A stretch of DNA of 64,000 nt, taken from positions 3,150,430 through 3,214,429 of the forward strand of contig NZ_LIUT01000001.1 in NCBI RefSeq assembly GCF_001277345.1, written 5' to 3'. Of this stretch, positions 53,667 to 61,967 are shown piece after piece. The first letter of the stretch is position 1. Each line of letters begins with the position of its first letter. A model generated the notes under the pieces. The model ran no database searches. It was given only the letters and a program-made list of their open reading frames with translations, and was not told where the DNA came from. Made by a program: the position numbers and the translations under genes. The stretch comes from Paenibacillus solani (GTDB lineage: Bacteria > Bacillota > Bacilli > Paenibacillales > Paenibacillaceae).

Positions 53667-54455
53667 CTAACCTCTTTGAAAACCGCCTTCTGAATGAATA
53701 ATTTGACCAGTTATCCACTCAGCATCTTCACTTGCAAGAAAAGATATTAATCGCGCGGCATCCTGAGGCATGCCAATTCTCCCCGTTGGGAATTTAGTCA
53801 GAAGATAATCCTTCAGATGATGATCCATCCATCCTGTATCCGTTGGTCCCGGATTCACGGCATTGACTGTAATTCCTTTCGAGGCTACTTCAGCTGCCAA
53901 AGTTACAGTGAATGTATCGATAGCACCTTTCGTCGTGGCATAGGCTATATTGCCAGCCATCGCTCCCAGTGACTGACCAGAAGTCAGATTAATAATTCTT
54001 CCACCGCTTGGGTGGCTGAATCTTCTTGCAAACTCTGCACTTACTAACATAGTTCCACGAATATTGACTTGATAGTGTTTATCAAGTACATCAGCTGTCA
54101 AAGTATCGTATCCTACATCAACCGAATAGGTCGCATTGTTGATTAATATGGATGGCTTTCCTAATGTATCTTCCACTGCATCCAATAACTTAGCAGATGC
54201 TGAAGGATCTGTCATATCCAGCTCCAGCTTCTCACAACGCACACCTTGTTCTGAAATATGGTTGTATAACAATTGTGGTTCATTGGAAACCATTCCCCAA
54301 GGCATCTCATGATCGTAAGCAGTCCAATATGTAAAAAAGACGTCAATTCCTTTACTTGCTAAAGTAGTACAGATGGCTGCACCGATGCCATTAAGGCGGG
54401 AAGCACCTGTTACGATGGCTATTCTTCTATCTGAAGATACTTGTTTCTCGTGCAT
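53667..54455 (-). CDS. Short-chain dehydrogenase/reductase, FabG-like
   Basis: 262 residues of the SDR fold. The NAD(P) site is GASRLNGIGAAI (18-29 region), with NNATYSV, the catalytic Ser in INLTSGQS and the Tyr-Lys pair in YATTKGAIDTF, then NAVNPGPTDTGWM. The extra length near residue 45 (TYWTAYDHEMPWGMVSNEPQ) marks a subgroup seen in Bacillus next to antibiotic-resistance or stress genes. GAGGTG overlaps the previous gene's end. Substrate unknown. Confidence 0.92.
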   Translation of the reverse strand: MHEKQVSSDRRIAIVTGASRLNGIGAAICTTLASKGIDVFFTYWTAYDHEMPWGMVSNEPQLLYNHISEQGVRCEKLELDMTDPSASAKLLDAVEDTLGKPSILINNATYSVDVGYDTLTADVLDKHYQVNIRGTMLVSAEFARRFSHPSGGRIINLTSGQSLGAMAGNIAYATTKGAIDTFTVTLAAEVASKGITVNAVNPGPTDTGWMDHHLKDYLLTKFPTGRIGMPQDAARLISFLASEDAEWITGQIIHSEGGFQRG

Positions 54456-54458
54456 GGA

Positions 54459-55028
54459 TTACACCTCATTTTTGTTTGTTGTTCTATCGTTCTTTAAATG
54501 GTTCGACCCAAGCTTTCTTATTTTTCTCAGCATGAGAGCAAATCCTTCTGCCTTAAACAATAAAACAAGACCTAACAGAAATCGAATCACTTGTTCAACT
54601 AAGGAATAAATAAAGCCTAGCTTATCGGAAACAATTCCTTGGTCCATCAGGTTAATATAATTCAGAATCATTCTGGCAATACTAGTAAGGGATAATACCA
54701 AGAGGATGAGTCCTATGACTGATAGTACAAACCCCTCTATCTCTTTGGATTGCAGAGATATTCCTTCAGAATCACTGGAGCTTCTGGGTATGATAAATCC
54801 TGAGAGCTTATCCGCAAGAAACCATAAAACAACGCTGCTTATCAGCAAAATAAACGTAGGAATCCCAATAACAAAGAATACTTCTGTGTACGTTGTCTCC
54901 TGCTCAATCACTTGCATATATGTCGGTAAAACAAATTCAAGAATGTTCACAATATGATTAAGCCCCAAAATAAATAGGTAGATCGACAGAATTCTTACAG
55001 CCATAAAGGCTAAATCTCTTATTTTCAT
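54459..55028 (-). CDS. Integral membrane protein of unknown function
   Basis: 189 residues, four hydrophobic segments (about 10-30, 47-70, 92-112, 150-165). The ATG at 55026-55028 (MKIRDLAFMAVRILSIYLFI) has GAGGG 8 nt upstream; the frame extends 40 codons further upstream, but no ribosome binding site supports that, and the residues there are less protein-like. It ends just before the SDR gene (3 bp), whose Shine-Dalgarno lies in its last codons, so they are coupled. Function not known. Confidence 0.65.
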   Translation of the reverse strand: MKIRDLAFMAVRILSIYLFILGLNHIVNILEFVLPTYMQVIEQETTYTEVFFVIGIPTFILLISSVVLWFLADKLSGFIIPRSSSDSEGISLQSKEIEGFVLSVIGLILLVLSLTSIARMILNYINLMDQGIVSDKLGFIYSLVEQVIRFLLGLVLLFKAEGFALMLRKIRKLGSNHLKNDRTTNKNEV

Positions 55029-55277
55029 AGCCTTTTCCCTCACTTTCCATGCATTCTCCCAAGTTCCATATAACGCTGCTTCAACAGCATACTCCAGTTT
55101 CATAAATGCATTGTTATATGATGCAATGGCCTCCACGCTTCCTAACATTATAGTTTATCACCTACATTATTCCAACCTTACGAGCTAGTGTTATACTTTA
55201 ACAATGAGAGCGGACGAATATAATCCTCCTTAACAAATAAATTAGTCCAGCACCTTCTACCGACCGGAACACACAAA

Positions 55278-55303
55278 AAAGACTGCCCCTAAGAGCAGTC
55301 TTT
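55278..55303 (-). terminator. Terminator after the EF-G-binding protein gene
   Basis: AAAGACTGC (55278-55286) and GCAGTCTTT (55295-55303) form a stem with an 8-nt loop; on the minus strand TTTTTT follows. Confidence 0.85.
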
Positions 55304-55317
55304 TAGTAGTTATATAT

Positions 55318-55965
55318 TTATTTGCTGACAGAAAGAATAAACTTCTCCAGGGATGCTGTGTCCGTAATACTGTGATTGCATCCTTGGCTGTCCAGACATA
55401 CGTAATGGCTAATGGCAGAGAGATTGTCGATCGAAGCACCGGCCGGCTTGGTTTTGACGGAGAATAACGCAAGTTCTTGATGCCGATTGCAAAATAGACA
55501 GTATCCCTTCTTGTGGATCGGCATTAATCTTCCCTCGATTCCGATGAAGCGTCCTTCATAGGGATATACGATAAATAGCCTGTTACTTGCGATGTCGATC
55601 CAGCCTAAATACGTTATATATCGAAAATCAATCGATGAAAGATCCGGTATTTTCAATTTCTTATTTTTAGGGAACAGCTTCTGAATCTGTTTCGGCGTAA
55701 TCGTCGGGAAAGGCTCCATGTACGGTTCCATGGTGTTAAGATACCTCTGGAAATCATCGGCCTTCTCGATGGATGCTATCTCTCCCAGCATCAGTTTCTG
55801 ATCTTCGGTCAGAGATGAGAATGTCTCCATAATATTCACACCTGCACGGTATCTAACGGTCTCCAGGACTTTCCTGTCCGCGACGGTTCGCAGTGTTTTC
55901 AGAAGAAATTCGGATTGTTTTTTAATTACGTTATACTGGTGGTTTCTAATAAATGTTGTAATCAT
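55318..55965 (-). CDS. Elongation factor G-binding protein, FusB/FusC family
   Basis: 215 residues with the two-domain FusB layout: a helical N-terminal half (to about 85) and a C-terminal treble-clef zinc domain with Cys156, Cys159 (YCLFCNR), Cys190 and Cys196/His198 (YVCLDSQGCNHS). FYxxFPTITPKQIQKLFPK-type linker is present as PFPTITPKQIQKLFPKNKKL. These proteins release EF-G from the ribosome stalled by fusidic acid; chromosomal Bacillales copies may also respond to translation stress. AAGGGG lies 9 nt before the ATG. A nested inverted-repeat leader lies upstream (56008-56105), reminiscent of attenuators of ribosome-protection genes. Confidence 0.9.
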   Translation of the reverse strand: MITTFIRNHQYNVIKKQSEFLLKTLRTVADRKVLETVRYRAGVNIMETFSSLTEDQKLMLGEIASIEKADDFQRYLNTMEPYMEPFPTITPKQIQKLFPKNKKLKIPDLSSIDFRYITYLGWIDIASNRLFIVYPYEGRFIGIEGRLMPIHKKGYCLFCNRHQELALFSVKTKPAGASIDNLSAISHYVCLDSQGCNHSITDTASLEKFILSVSK

Positions 55966-56007
55966 AGCTTTCAGCCCCTTATATAAATTAAAATTTATAA
56001 CATAAGG

Positions 56008-56105
56008 TGCAAAGCCTGTTATTAGAAACGATAATGTTAAGTTTGGGCGATCGAATTCATTCTATCGCACCCCACGCAAAGTATCGCCCCAGATCAGGCT
56101 TTGCA
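56008..56105 (-). promoter_or_regulatory. Nested inverted repeats in the leader of the FusB-like gene
   Basis: Outer arms TGCAAAGCCTG (56008-56018) and CAGGCTTTGCA (56095-56105), 11 bp perfect; inner arms GGGCGAT (56045-56051) and ATCGCCC (56083-56089), 7 bp perfect. They lie 43-140 bp upstream of the FusB-like start and would give a long folded RNA. No open frame in it is obvious. Confidence 0.5.
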
Positions 56106-56238
56106 TGAGGAAATCCTAGCTAATGAGCAATTCAGCGTTGCCATCGATATAACCCCCAATCATCATATCCTAAGCAAAATTATATCAGCTAGTTCATGAG
56201 GGGGCAATTTACTTCCGGCTGTAAATATCTTGGCTCCT

Positions 56239-56838
56239 TCACTTTTTCAGCACAATAATTTTGTAATTGCCATTCAAAACCGAGCTTTCCTGATGTTTAA
56301 TTTTCAAGGAAGTTCCCATCATGATCTCTTCAAAACTTCGATTGATATCGGTTCCTATAGCGGAGGTGATCTTATTAATAGCTCTACGCATCATGCCTGG
56401 TTTTTTATTATCATCCCAAAATTTGTCAAATACCAGGATGCTGCCCGTAGGCGAGAGCACTCTAACGGCTTCCTGTAACGCTTTTTGGGGATTTTCCACA
56501 ACGCTCAGAATCAGATTTAAAATAACAAAATCAAACTTCTCATTCTCAAACGCTAATGATTCTGCATTCATATGCATGAGTACAGCATGGTCAGATTTTT
56601 TACGCGCTTTCTCCAGCATTTCATCCGAAAGATCAATACCGACTATCTCAATATGTTTAGGCAGCAGTGGGAGATCTTCTCCAGTGCCTACCCCTACCAA
56701 TAGAACTTGCTGATTGGGTTTTATATCTACCAGAGAAAAAGCCTTCGTTCTGGCATTTCTAAACATACGATTTCCCATAAGTAGATCATACACGGGAGAT
56801 AAGACTTTATACTTCCTAACATTCGTATTGTTTTTCAT
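56239..56838 (-). CDS. Class I SAM-dependent methyltransferase (UbiE/PmtA-like)
   Basis: 199 residues from the ATG at 56836-56838 (ATAGGAGA about 12 nt upstream); the longer frame begins at a TTG without a site. Start YKVLSPVYDLLMGNRMFRNA is that of phospholipid- or quinone-type methyltransferases. SAM motif I VLLVGVGTGEDLPLL, motif II EIVGIDLSDEML and KFDFVILNLILSVVENPQKA are clear. Substrate uncertain. Confidence 0.88.
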   Translation of the reverse strand: MKNNTNVRKYKVLSPVYDLLMGNRMFRNARTKAFSLVDIKPNQQVLLVGVGTGEDLPLLPKHIEIVGIDLSDEMLEKARKKSDHAVLMHMNAESLAFENEKFDFVILNLILSVVENPQKALQEAVRVLSPTGSILVFDKFWDDNKKPGMMRRAINKITSAIGTDINRSFEEIMMGTSLKIKHQESSVLNGNYKIIVLKK

Positions 56839-56883
56839 CGCGGGATTTTCTCCTATATGCGTTTTAGCAGCCAAGAATGCTTC

Positions 56884-57300
56884 TTAACCTTCGTAGTTTT
56901 TATGGGTTGTTGTCAGTGATCTTATCAGAGTGAATCCACTAACGATTCCCAGTAACATGCTCCCCTGACGTGTAGTAGCAAATATGTAGAGTTTTACATT
57001 TTCGATACGAAAATACATGACTAAGATTGGATATATAAACAGTAAAAAACAAGGTAGAAACACTAGCAACAGTAAAGGCCATTTGACTTTAAAGGCTTTT
57101 GGGAATCCTTCCAATAAAGAGAGATGTAATCCATAGATAAAGGGAACCAAGGCCGATACCCATAATACGGCATCTAAATCAAATCTCCTCTGTGCTTCCT
57201 TCGTGTAATACTCCATAATCACATTTCCATAACGTAATAAGAGCCAACCTATGATCATCCAAACCAAGTAATATATAAACTTTGAATATTTCAACTTCAT
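56884..57300 (-). CDS. Small integral membrane protein
   Basis: 138 residues with four hydrophobic segments (about 8-27, 45-62, 75-97, 112-128) and a positive N-terminus MKLKYSKFIYYLVW. GGAGGGG precedes the ATG. It lies between a methyltransferase and a lipoprotein gene, all minus strand. Not recognised. Confidence 0.65.
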   Translation of the reverse strand: MKLKYSKFIYYLVWMIIGWLLLRYGNVIMEYYTKEAQRRFDLDAVLWVSALVPFIYGLHLSLLEGFPKAFKVKWPLLLLVFLPCFLLFIYPILVMYFRIENVKLYIFATTRQGSMLLGIVSGFTLIRSLTTTHKNYEG

Positions 57301-57380
57301 GGTACCCCTCCATTCATTTTACGATCAGTCTCGTGCGACAGAATGTTGTTATCTGCTGTCTATGTCGACAGGTTGATTCT

Positions 57381-58187
57381 TTAGTTCGTCTTGTTCGCAA
57401 TCCATTGCTCCACATTTTTTGTATTCGTCTTCTGTTCGACTGTACCATGTGTGGATTCTAGATTTATAATATCCGCATATGATACTCCATCCACATTTCC
57501 CCACGTTTTCCATGGGATTAAGTCATATAGATTATGCTTGTAATATTTGATGGGATTTAATGAGCCAGGGGCGTAATTGTAGGTTCCCATATTAACTGGA
57601 TCCGTGACGATTGCTGCGGTCTCTGTATTGTAAACAGCCTCAAATCTACCATTTGCTGAGATAAACTTGACATTGTAGGCCGAATTTATTCCATCATAAT
57701 TATAACGATGAAATTTCGCACTGAATAACTTCCACTTATGCTCAGAAGCTAAGGTGATCATATCGTCCAAGCTTTCAGGTGCACCACTATATGAGTTCAA
57801 TGTATTTCTAAAATAATGCATTTCCTCCGTAATTCGATTCAGCTTTCTAATGTTATGATCAAAGGTCTCAAAATAAAGATCATTATTTTTATGATGGAAT
57901 AAAGCGTCAGGATTACTCTCCAAATCCTTCATCATTTTGGTTATGACGGCTTTGGCTGCAATTTTACTCGAACCATCAAAAACATACCATTTTTCATTTT
58001 CCCATTTCACTCGTCTATATATGTTATCAAGTTGGTGGAAATATGGTTCAGATAAAAATACCGTATGACCTTCGTCTATATTTTCAAGCCATGCTTGATT
58101 CGATATCGTCTTGTAATGATGGCAGCCTACTAACAAGATAGTAATAACGAGGCCAATACAAGTGGCTGTAATTCTCTTCATCTTCAC
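57381..58187 (-). CDS. Lipoprotein of unknown function
   Basis: 268 residues, exported: signal peptide RITATCIGLVITILLVGC with the lipobox LVGC. The rest is a mixed alpha/beta chain with many aromatic residues (WENEKWYVFDGSSKIAAKAV, KYYKHNLYDLIPWKTWGNVD). I chose the GTG at 58185-58187, which is 8 nt from AGGAGGGA; the ATG at 58179-58181 is 14 nt from it. Family not recognised. Confidence 0.7.
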   Translation of the reverse strand: MKMKRITATCIGLVITILLVGCHHYKTISNQAWLENIDEGHTVFLSEPYFHQLDNIYRRVKWENEKWYVFDGSSKIAAKAVITKMMKDLESNPDALFHHKNNDLYFETFDHNIRKLNRITEEMHYFRNTLNSYSGAPESLDDMITLASEHKWKLFSAKFHRYNYDGINSAYNVKFISANGRFEAVYNTETAAIVTDPVNMGTYNYAPGSLNPIKYYKHNLYDLIPWKTWGNVDGVSYADIINLESTHGTVEQKTNTKNVEQWIANKTN

Positions 58188-58269
58188 CAGATATCCCTCC
58201 TTGATCAAGATGCACTTTAATCTCTACCTACCAATTAAAACTTCTTTTCATCTAATGATCTCTTAAGTC

Positions 58270-58812
58270 TCACTGTTCCGTTTGGCACGTTTTTGAAAAA
58301 ATAACTTCATCTATAAATCTATTATTCTTATAATAGTATCCTTTTAGGGTTCCTTCTTCACAAAATCCAGTGTTCTCAAGAAGCCGTCTGGAGGCCGCAT
58401 TATCAGGAAAAATTACAGCACCGATTCGATTTAGTCCCATTTCTTCCGTTCCATAACTAATGATTTTATTGAGTGCTTCCGTCATCATGCCATGCCCCCA
58501 ATATTCAGGAGATAGTTCATATCCAACTTCAGCCTTTCGGTGTTTCTTAGACTAATTATGGAAACCACATGTGCCAATTATTCGATCTTCCTCTTGAAAG
58601 GATATTGCCCATCTTATTCCCTGTTGGTTGTAATATCTTTCTTGCCAGCTAATTATAAGGTTTTCTGCTTGGACGGGGTCTGTAAAAGTATCAAGGTCAT
58701 AATATTTAGTAACTTCATCCGTTGAGAAGTAATTATAAATATGCTCCGAGTCCTGTGTTCGTAATTGTCGCAGAACTACTCTTTCGGTTCTAAGTGTTGG
58801 AAATGCCTGCAT
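58270..58812 (-). pseudogene. GNAT (RimJ/RimL-like) acetyltransferase gene interrupted by an in-frame TAG
   Basis: Starting at the ATG 58810-58812 (MQAFPTLRTERVVLRQLR) the frame reads RIIGTCGFHN and stops at TAG 58552-58554. With no frame change it continues SKKHRKAEVGYELSPEYWGH, then GMMTEALNKIISYGTEEMGL to 58270. Relatives have Trp at the stop position (FHNW.KKH), so TGG to TAG is the simplest explanation. The acetyl-CoA loop (YWGHGMMTEAL) lies after the stop, so the first fragment cannot work alone. Length across the break (180 codons) is normal for the family. Confidence 0.85.
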
Positions 58813-58905
58813 TGTTCGGGCTACCTCTCTTTCGGGACCTTGCATATAAGGTCGGTTGTCACATTCATCATCTTCTGCTCTGCGAAGTGTACTCCTCTTT
58901 CCCCA

Positions 58906-59016
58906 TCAATATCTTTTAATTTCTTTCTTAAACCATTGAATATAACCACAGTGTTCACATATGCAATGGAGACTGCATCTCGCAGCCCCCATTATGATTT
59001 TATGTCTGAAATTCAC
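58906..59016 (-). CDS. Candidate small Cys-rich protein (36 codons)
   Basis: A GTG at 59014-59016 opens a 36-codon frame reading RCSLHCICEHCGYIQWFKKE, with a Cys-x3-Cys-x-Cys-x2-Cys cluster that could bind zinc. It starts 3 nt after the stop of the APH-like gene, so it may be translated by coupling; its own ribosome binding site (GGGTG) is weak. Composition looks protein-like, but a frame this short can occur by chance. Confidence 0.35.
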   Translation of the reverse strand: MNFRHKIIMGAARCSLHCICEHCGYIQWFKKEIKRY

Positions 59017-59019
59017 TTA

Positions 59020-59814
59020 TTACACCCAGTCATTAAAATGCTGTTCAAGAAATTCAAGCTCTCTCATGTAATGAGATAAATGACCTTCTTCAACAAGCTT
59101 TATAAATGCAGCTTCTCCAGATGCAGCACGATCTGACAGTGTCGTACACATAAACTGAATACGCGAAATGACCCACTGCTTAAGGTCACTCGGCAAATCG
59201 ATCCCGTAGGCGTTAAAAAATATCTCAATACGTTTTTTACGAGTGGTTGCATGACTCTCTTTGTTATAATCTACAATAACTCGATCCTCTTCACCTGGAG
59301 AAAAGGCTGTAAGCGGAACACATGTATACAATGTGTAAACAATATCCCATATGCGAGGTCCCGGCCCTGCCATGTCAAAATCAATGATGCCAACAGGGCG
59401 CTGGTTTTTAAACACAATGTTATACAATGCAGCGTCATTATGGCAAATCACTTCATGAAGAGACGACTCCGGATACTGATTAATTGATGCCACGGATGGC
59501 GTAAAGCCTATGGTCGCATCATGATAACTTCTTAAGAGTTTAGCAAGCTCAGCCAGCACCTCATCTGACCACATATACCTATCAACCTCTGGATAATCAT
59601 TCCCTGACACGATGCCATCAAGATAAGAGAGGATTTCCCGCCCCTTCTCATCGATTCCAATGAATCTAGGTGAATGGGCGAAACCAACCTCTTCTAGATG
59701 TTTAAGTAACTCATGTACAAAAGGATTGGATTCAGCGTTACGCCGAACCGTCTCTCCCACTTTAACTACATCGTTAATATTTCCTCCAGACAGGATTTCC
59801 TCGTGTTCTGACAT
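59020..59814 (-). CDS. Aminoglycoside phosphotransferase (APH)-family kinase
   Basis: 264 residues. The kinase-like active site is VICHNDAALYNIVF (HxDxxxxN type: catalytic Asp and Mg-binding Asn) with the Mg site GIIDFDMAGPGPRIWDIVYT. The N-terminus is short (GGNINDVVKVGETVRR), as in the homoserine kinase/choline kinase-like subgroup. It phosphorylates a small molecule; aminoglycoside resistance is possible but not shown. GAGGTGAGG precedes the ATG. Confidence 0.88.
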   Translation of the reverse strand: MSEHEEILSGGNINDVVKVGETVRRNAESNPFVHELLKHLEEVGFAHSPRFIGIDEKGREILSYLDGIVSGNDYPEVDRYMWSDEVLAELAKLLRSYHDATIGFTPSVASINQYPESSLHEVICHNDAALYNIVFKNQRPVGIIDFDMAGPGPRIWDIVYTLYTCVPLTAFSPGEEDRVIVDYNKESHATTRKKRIEIFFNAYGIDLPSDLKQWVISRIQFMCTTLSDRAASGEAAFIKLVEEGHLSHYMRELEFLEQHFNDWV

Positions 59815-59949
59815 GTTTCCTCACCTCTCTCTCACATATGATTCTCAAACCAATCCCAGCCAGCGCCTACGTCTTCAGGGTTATGAGCATCTTAAGCAAT
59901 CTCCGGCGGTTGCTCGTTGTTTTATGAAGTAAATGCTAAATCGAACCTA

Positions 59950-60195
59950 CTAAAAAGTCACTGTTTCTTTCATCGTTGTCCAACGAATCAGTGGTTCTGC
60001 TTCATGGTTAGCCGTTACTGTTACAACTAGAATATCATCGCGATCTGGATTCTCTAAATATTGTTCAATCGAAAATGTAATGAGCTTTGACGTATGTAAA
60101 TTCAACAGTTCATTCTTATGTATCCAGAATAATTCCCCTTCATCAGAAGAGATAAAGTCCATATGCTTCGTTTCTCCAAAATACACATACTGTTG
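59950..60195 (-). pseudogene. C-terminal remnant of a Nudix hydrolase gene
   Basis: The frame reads QQYVYFGETKHMDFISSDEG, then ELFWIHKNELLN and DDILVVTVTANH to the stop at 59950. This is the second half of a MutT-like Nudix protein (from memory, YVYFGET..SSDEGELFW is a group hallmark). The Nudix box GX5EX7REUXEEXGU is absent: upstream the frame runs into the end of the alpha/beta-hydrolase gene. So the first half is lost, with the join near 60195-60210. No start codon with a ribosome binding site. Confidence 0.6.
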
Positions 60196-60197
60196 TC

Positions 60198-60812
60198 TTA
60201 TTTCAGTACTTCTCTGTATATATCTACAACAACTTTTAAATGGTTAAGATTCTCTTCCACATCCCCTGTTTCTAAGCCGTGATCTGCTCTTGCGATCTCA
60301 ACAACCTTTCGACTGCTTTCAATTTGCGCTGCATCCTCTTTTGTAAATGCCGGATCGTTTGAGCCATAGATGACCGTTCCTTCTGATGAATTAATATATG
60401 GAATGGTTTTCACCAAAGGGGTGAGGAAAACATGTTTAATATGCGATTGGAATCTTCTATGTACTTCGCCCGCAACAATTGTTCCCAAGCTTTTACTAAT
60501 AAAAATGACTTGTTCATAATTGTTTATTACCTTTTGTACTGATTCATAGCATTCATCTATGACATTAGATAATTGATTTATGTCTAAGTCCGTTCTTGCA
60601 GCTTGATAACCGTACTCCAATTTTAATACATCATAGTTATGTTGAATTGCCGTATTACCAGCATAATAGAGCAGCGGAAGGTCACAAGGATAATTTTTAC
60701 CCGGAAAAAGTACGACTAACTTATGATTTTGTTCCCGAACAGTGATATGTTTTTGTTTTAATTCCGTCGCCCATACCGAAGGGACAGTAATAATATCCAT
60801 TTTCTTTATCAT
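60198..60812 (-). CDS. Alpha/beta-hydrolase family protein
   Basis: 204 residues. Nucleophile elbow FISKSLGTIVAG (about 105-116) with Ser in SKSLG, Asp in IYGSNDPAF and His in ARADHGLETG: an alpha/beta-hydrolase triad. The fold begins HKLVVLFPGKNYPCDLPLLY. Many Bacillales have such small cytoplasmic hydrolases with no known substrate. AAAGGAT lies just before the ATG; the next ATG four codons later is possible. It ends at the Nudix remnant. Confidence 0.85.
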   Translation of the reverse strand: MIKKMDIITVPSVWATELKQKHITVREQNHKLVVLFPGKNYPCDLPLLYYAGNTAIQHNYDVLKLEYGYQAARTDLDINQLSNVIDECYESVQKVINNYEQVIFISKSLGTIVAGEVHRRFQSHIKHVFLTPLVKTIPYINSSEGTVIYGSNDPAFTKEDAAQIESSRKVVEIARADHGLETGDVEENLNHLKVVVDIYREVLK

Positions 60813-60835
60813 TATCCTTTCATCCTCTCCTGTTT

Positions 60836-61444
60836 TCAGGTGAATGCATTTTTCCTCTTAGAAATAGCAAGACAGTCCCTGACCGTTCTATCCATTATTT
60901 CAACAACTTCTTCAAATTCCAGAATTTCCAGCTCTTGTTCTTTCGCTTCATCTTTCAATTCGAAATCAACTTCTAAATCCTTTATTAATTCCGGCAAGTA
61001 TCTATAATCAATCTCTTCGACTTCTATTGGTGTGACTTCCATCGGTCGGTATTCAATGGAGTAATAATCAATTAGTTTTCCATTCAATCTCCAAAAGTCC
61101 CGATAATACTTTAAATGCGCTTCTTTTATCTCTGACTGAGTTAACCCCTTTATTTTCTTGTTATACATTTCTTCTACCCATATGACATCAGACATTAGAT
61201 GATAGAAGTAACCCAGATAAAATGGTTTGTTCATAGAATGTTGATATTTATGATGGAATCCGAAATAGTCTGCAAAAATCTTTCCTTCATTAGTTGTTCT
61301 CACAAAATGAGATATGGTTTTAGGGGTTTTCATATGTTTATGTACATCAGGTGCAATGCCGCCTAACAAAAATTGATCATCATCAATCTCTAATTCTTTA
61401 GCCAGGAGGGCCGTAATACAATAATGCATGACTCTGGATCCCAT
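60836..61444 (-). CDS. Zinc-dependent phospholipase C-like hydrolase
   Basis: 202 residues from the ATG at 61442-61444 (AAAGGAG upstream). The N-terminus MGSRVMHYCITALLAKEL and FLLGGIAPDVHKHMK are the zinc-dependent phospholipase C-like opening; FLGYFYHLMSDVIWVEEMYN carries further His/Asp ligands, as in GYFYHLMSDV. There is no signal peptide, unlike secreted phospholipases. The actual substrate is unknown. An upstream ATG 6 codons away overlaps the ribosome binding site. Confidence 0.78.
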   Translation of the reverse strand: MGSRVMHYCITALLAKELEIDDDQFLLGGIAPDVHKHMKTPKTISHFVRTTNEGKIFADYFGFHHKYQHSMNKPFYLGYFYHLMSDVIWVEEMYNKKIKGLTQSEIKEAHLKYYRDFWRLNGKLIDYYSIEYRPMEVTPIEVEEIDYRYLPELIKDLEVDFELKDEAKEQELEILEFEEVVEIMDRTVRDCLAISKRKNAFT

Positions 61445-61498
61445 GTTATTCTCCTTTTGCATGGATTACAGCCTCAGATTTGAATGTTACATATCAGT

Positions 61499-61936
61499 TT
61501 AACTCATTAATGTCTTTTGGAGGAGTTGTTCCTCTTCCTTAAAATAGCTTAATCTTTCATATGTTTTGATTGCTGCTTCATTCTTCTTACCTGTTAGCAC
61601 TTTCATCGACTTCACACCTTGTCTTATAAGTTCTTCTTCAATAAATCTTACTAACATTGTTGCTATGCCTTTTCTTCGTGCCTCATACCTAATATATAAT
61701 TCAGTAAGTTCAGCATACGGATTAGGATAACATATGGATCTATAAAGCTGAGCACAGGCAAATCCTACTGGGTAATCATTGATTAAAGCCAGAGCAACAA
61801 GCTCATTGGGATTAGAGAGATTTTCTATAACTTCTTCTTCGGTGATTCCTGCTCCATTAAATTCATCGTTAAGTGTAACCAGAGCTTGGGCATCATTGTC
61901 CGCTGCCCATCGATAATGTATATTTGATCCGAGCAA
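61499..61936 (-). CDS. GNAT acetyltransferase
   Basis: About 145 residues from a TTG at 61934-61936 that has GGAGGG 6 nt upstream; a longer frame to 61978 overlaps the preceding gene and has no site. The acetyl-CoA loop is YEARRKGIATMLVRFIEEEL, with FACAQLYRSICYPNPYAELT before and KVLTGKKNEAAIKTYERLSY after. Resembles aminoglycoside 6'-N-acetyltransferase-like GNATs, but substrate unknown. Confidence 0.85.
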   Translation of the reverse strand: MLGSNIHYRWAADNDAQALVTLNDEFNGAGITEEEVIENLSNPNELVALALINDYPVGFACAQLYRSICYPNPYAELTELYIRYEARRKGIATMLVRFIEEELIRQGVKSMKVLTGKKNEAAIKTYERLSYFKEEEQLLQKTLMS

Positions 61937-61967
61937 GATATTCCCTCCATTGATTAGACAACTAAAG

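Noticed and set aside
59830..59893. Short minus-strand stretch reading DAHNPEDVGAGWDWFENHM before the APH-like gene
   Set aside because: It looks like the tail of some coding sequence, but it is under 25 codons, has stops on both sides, and I cannot name a family.
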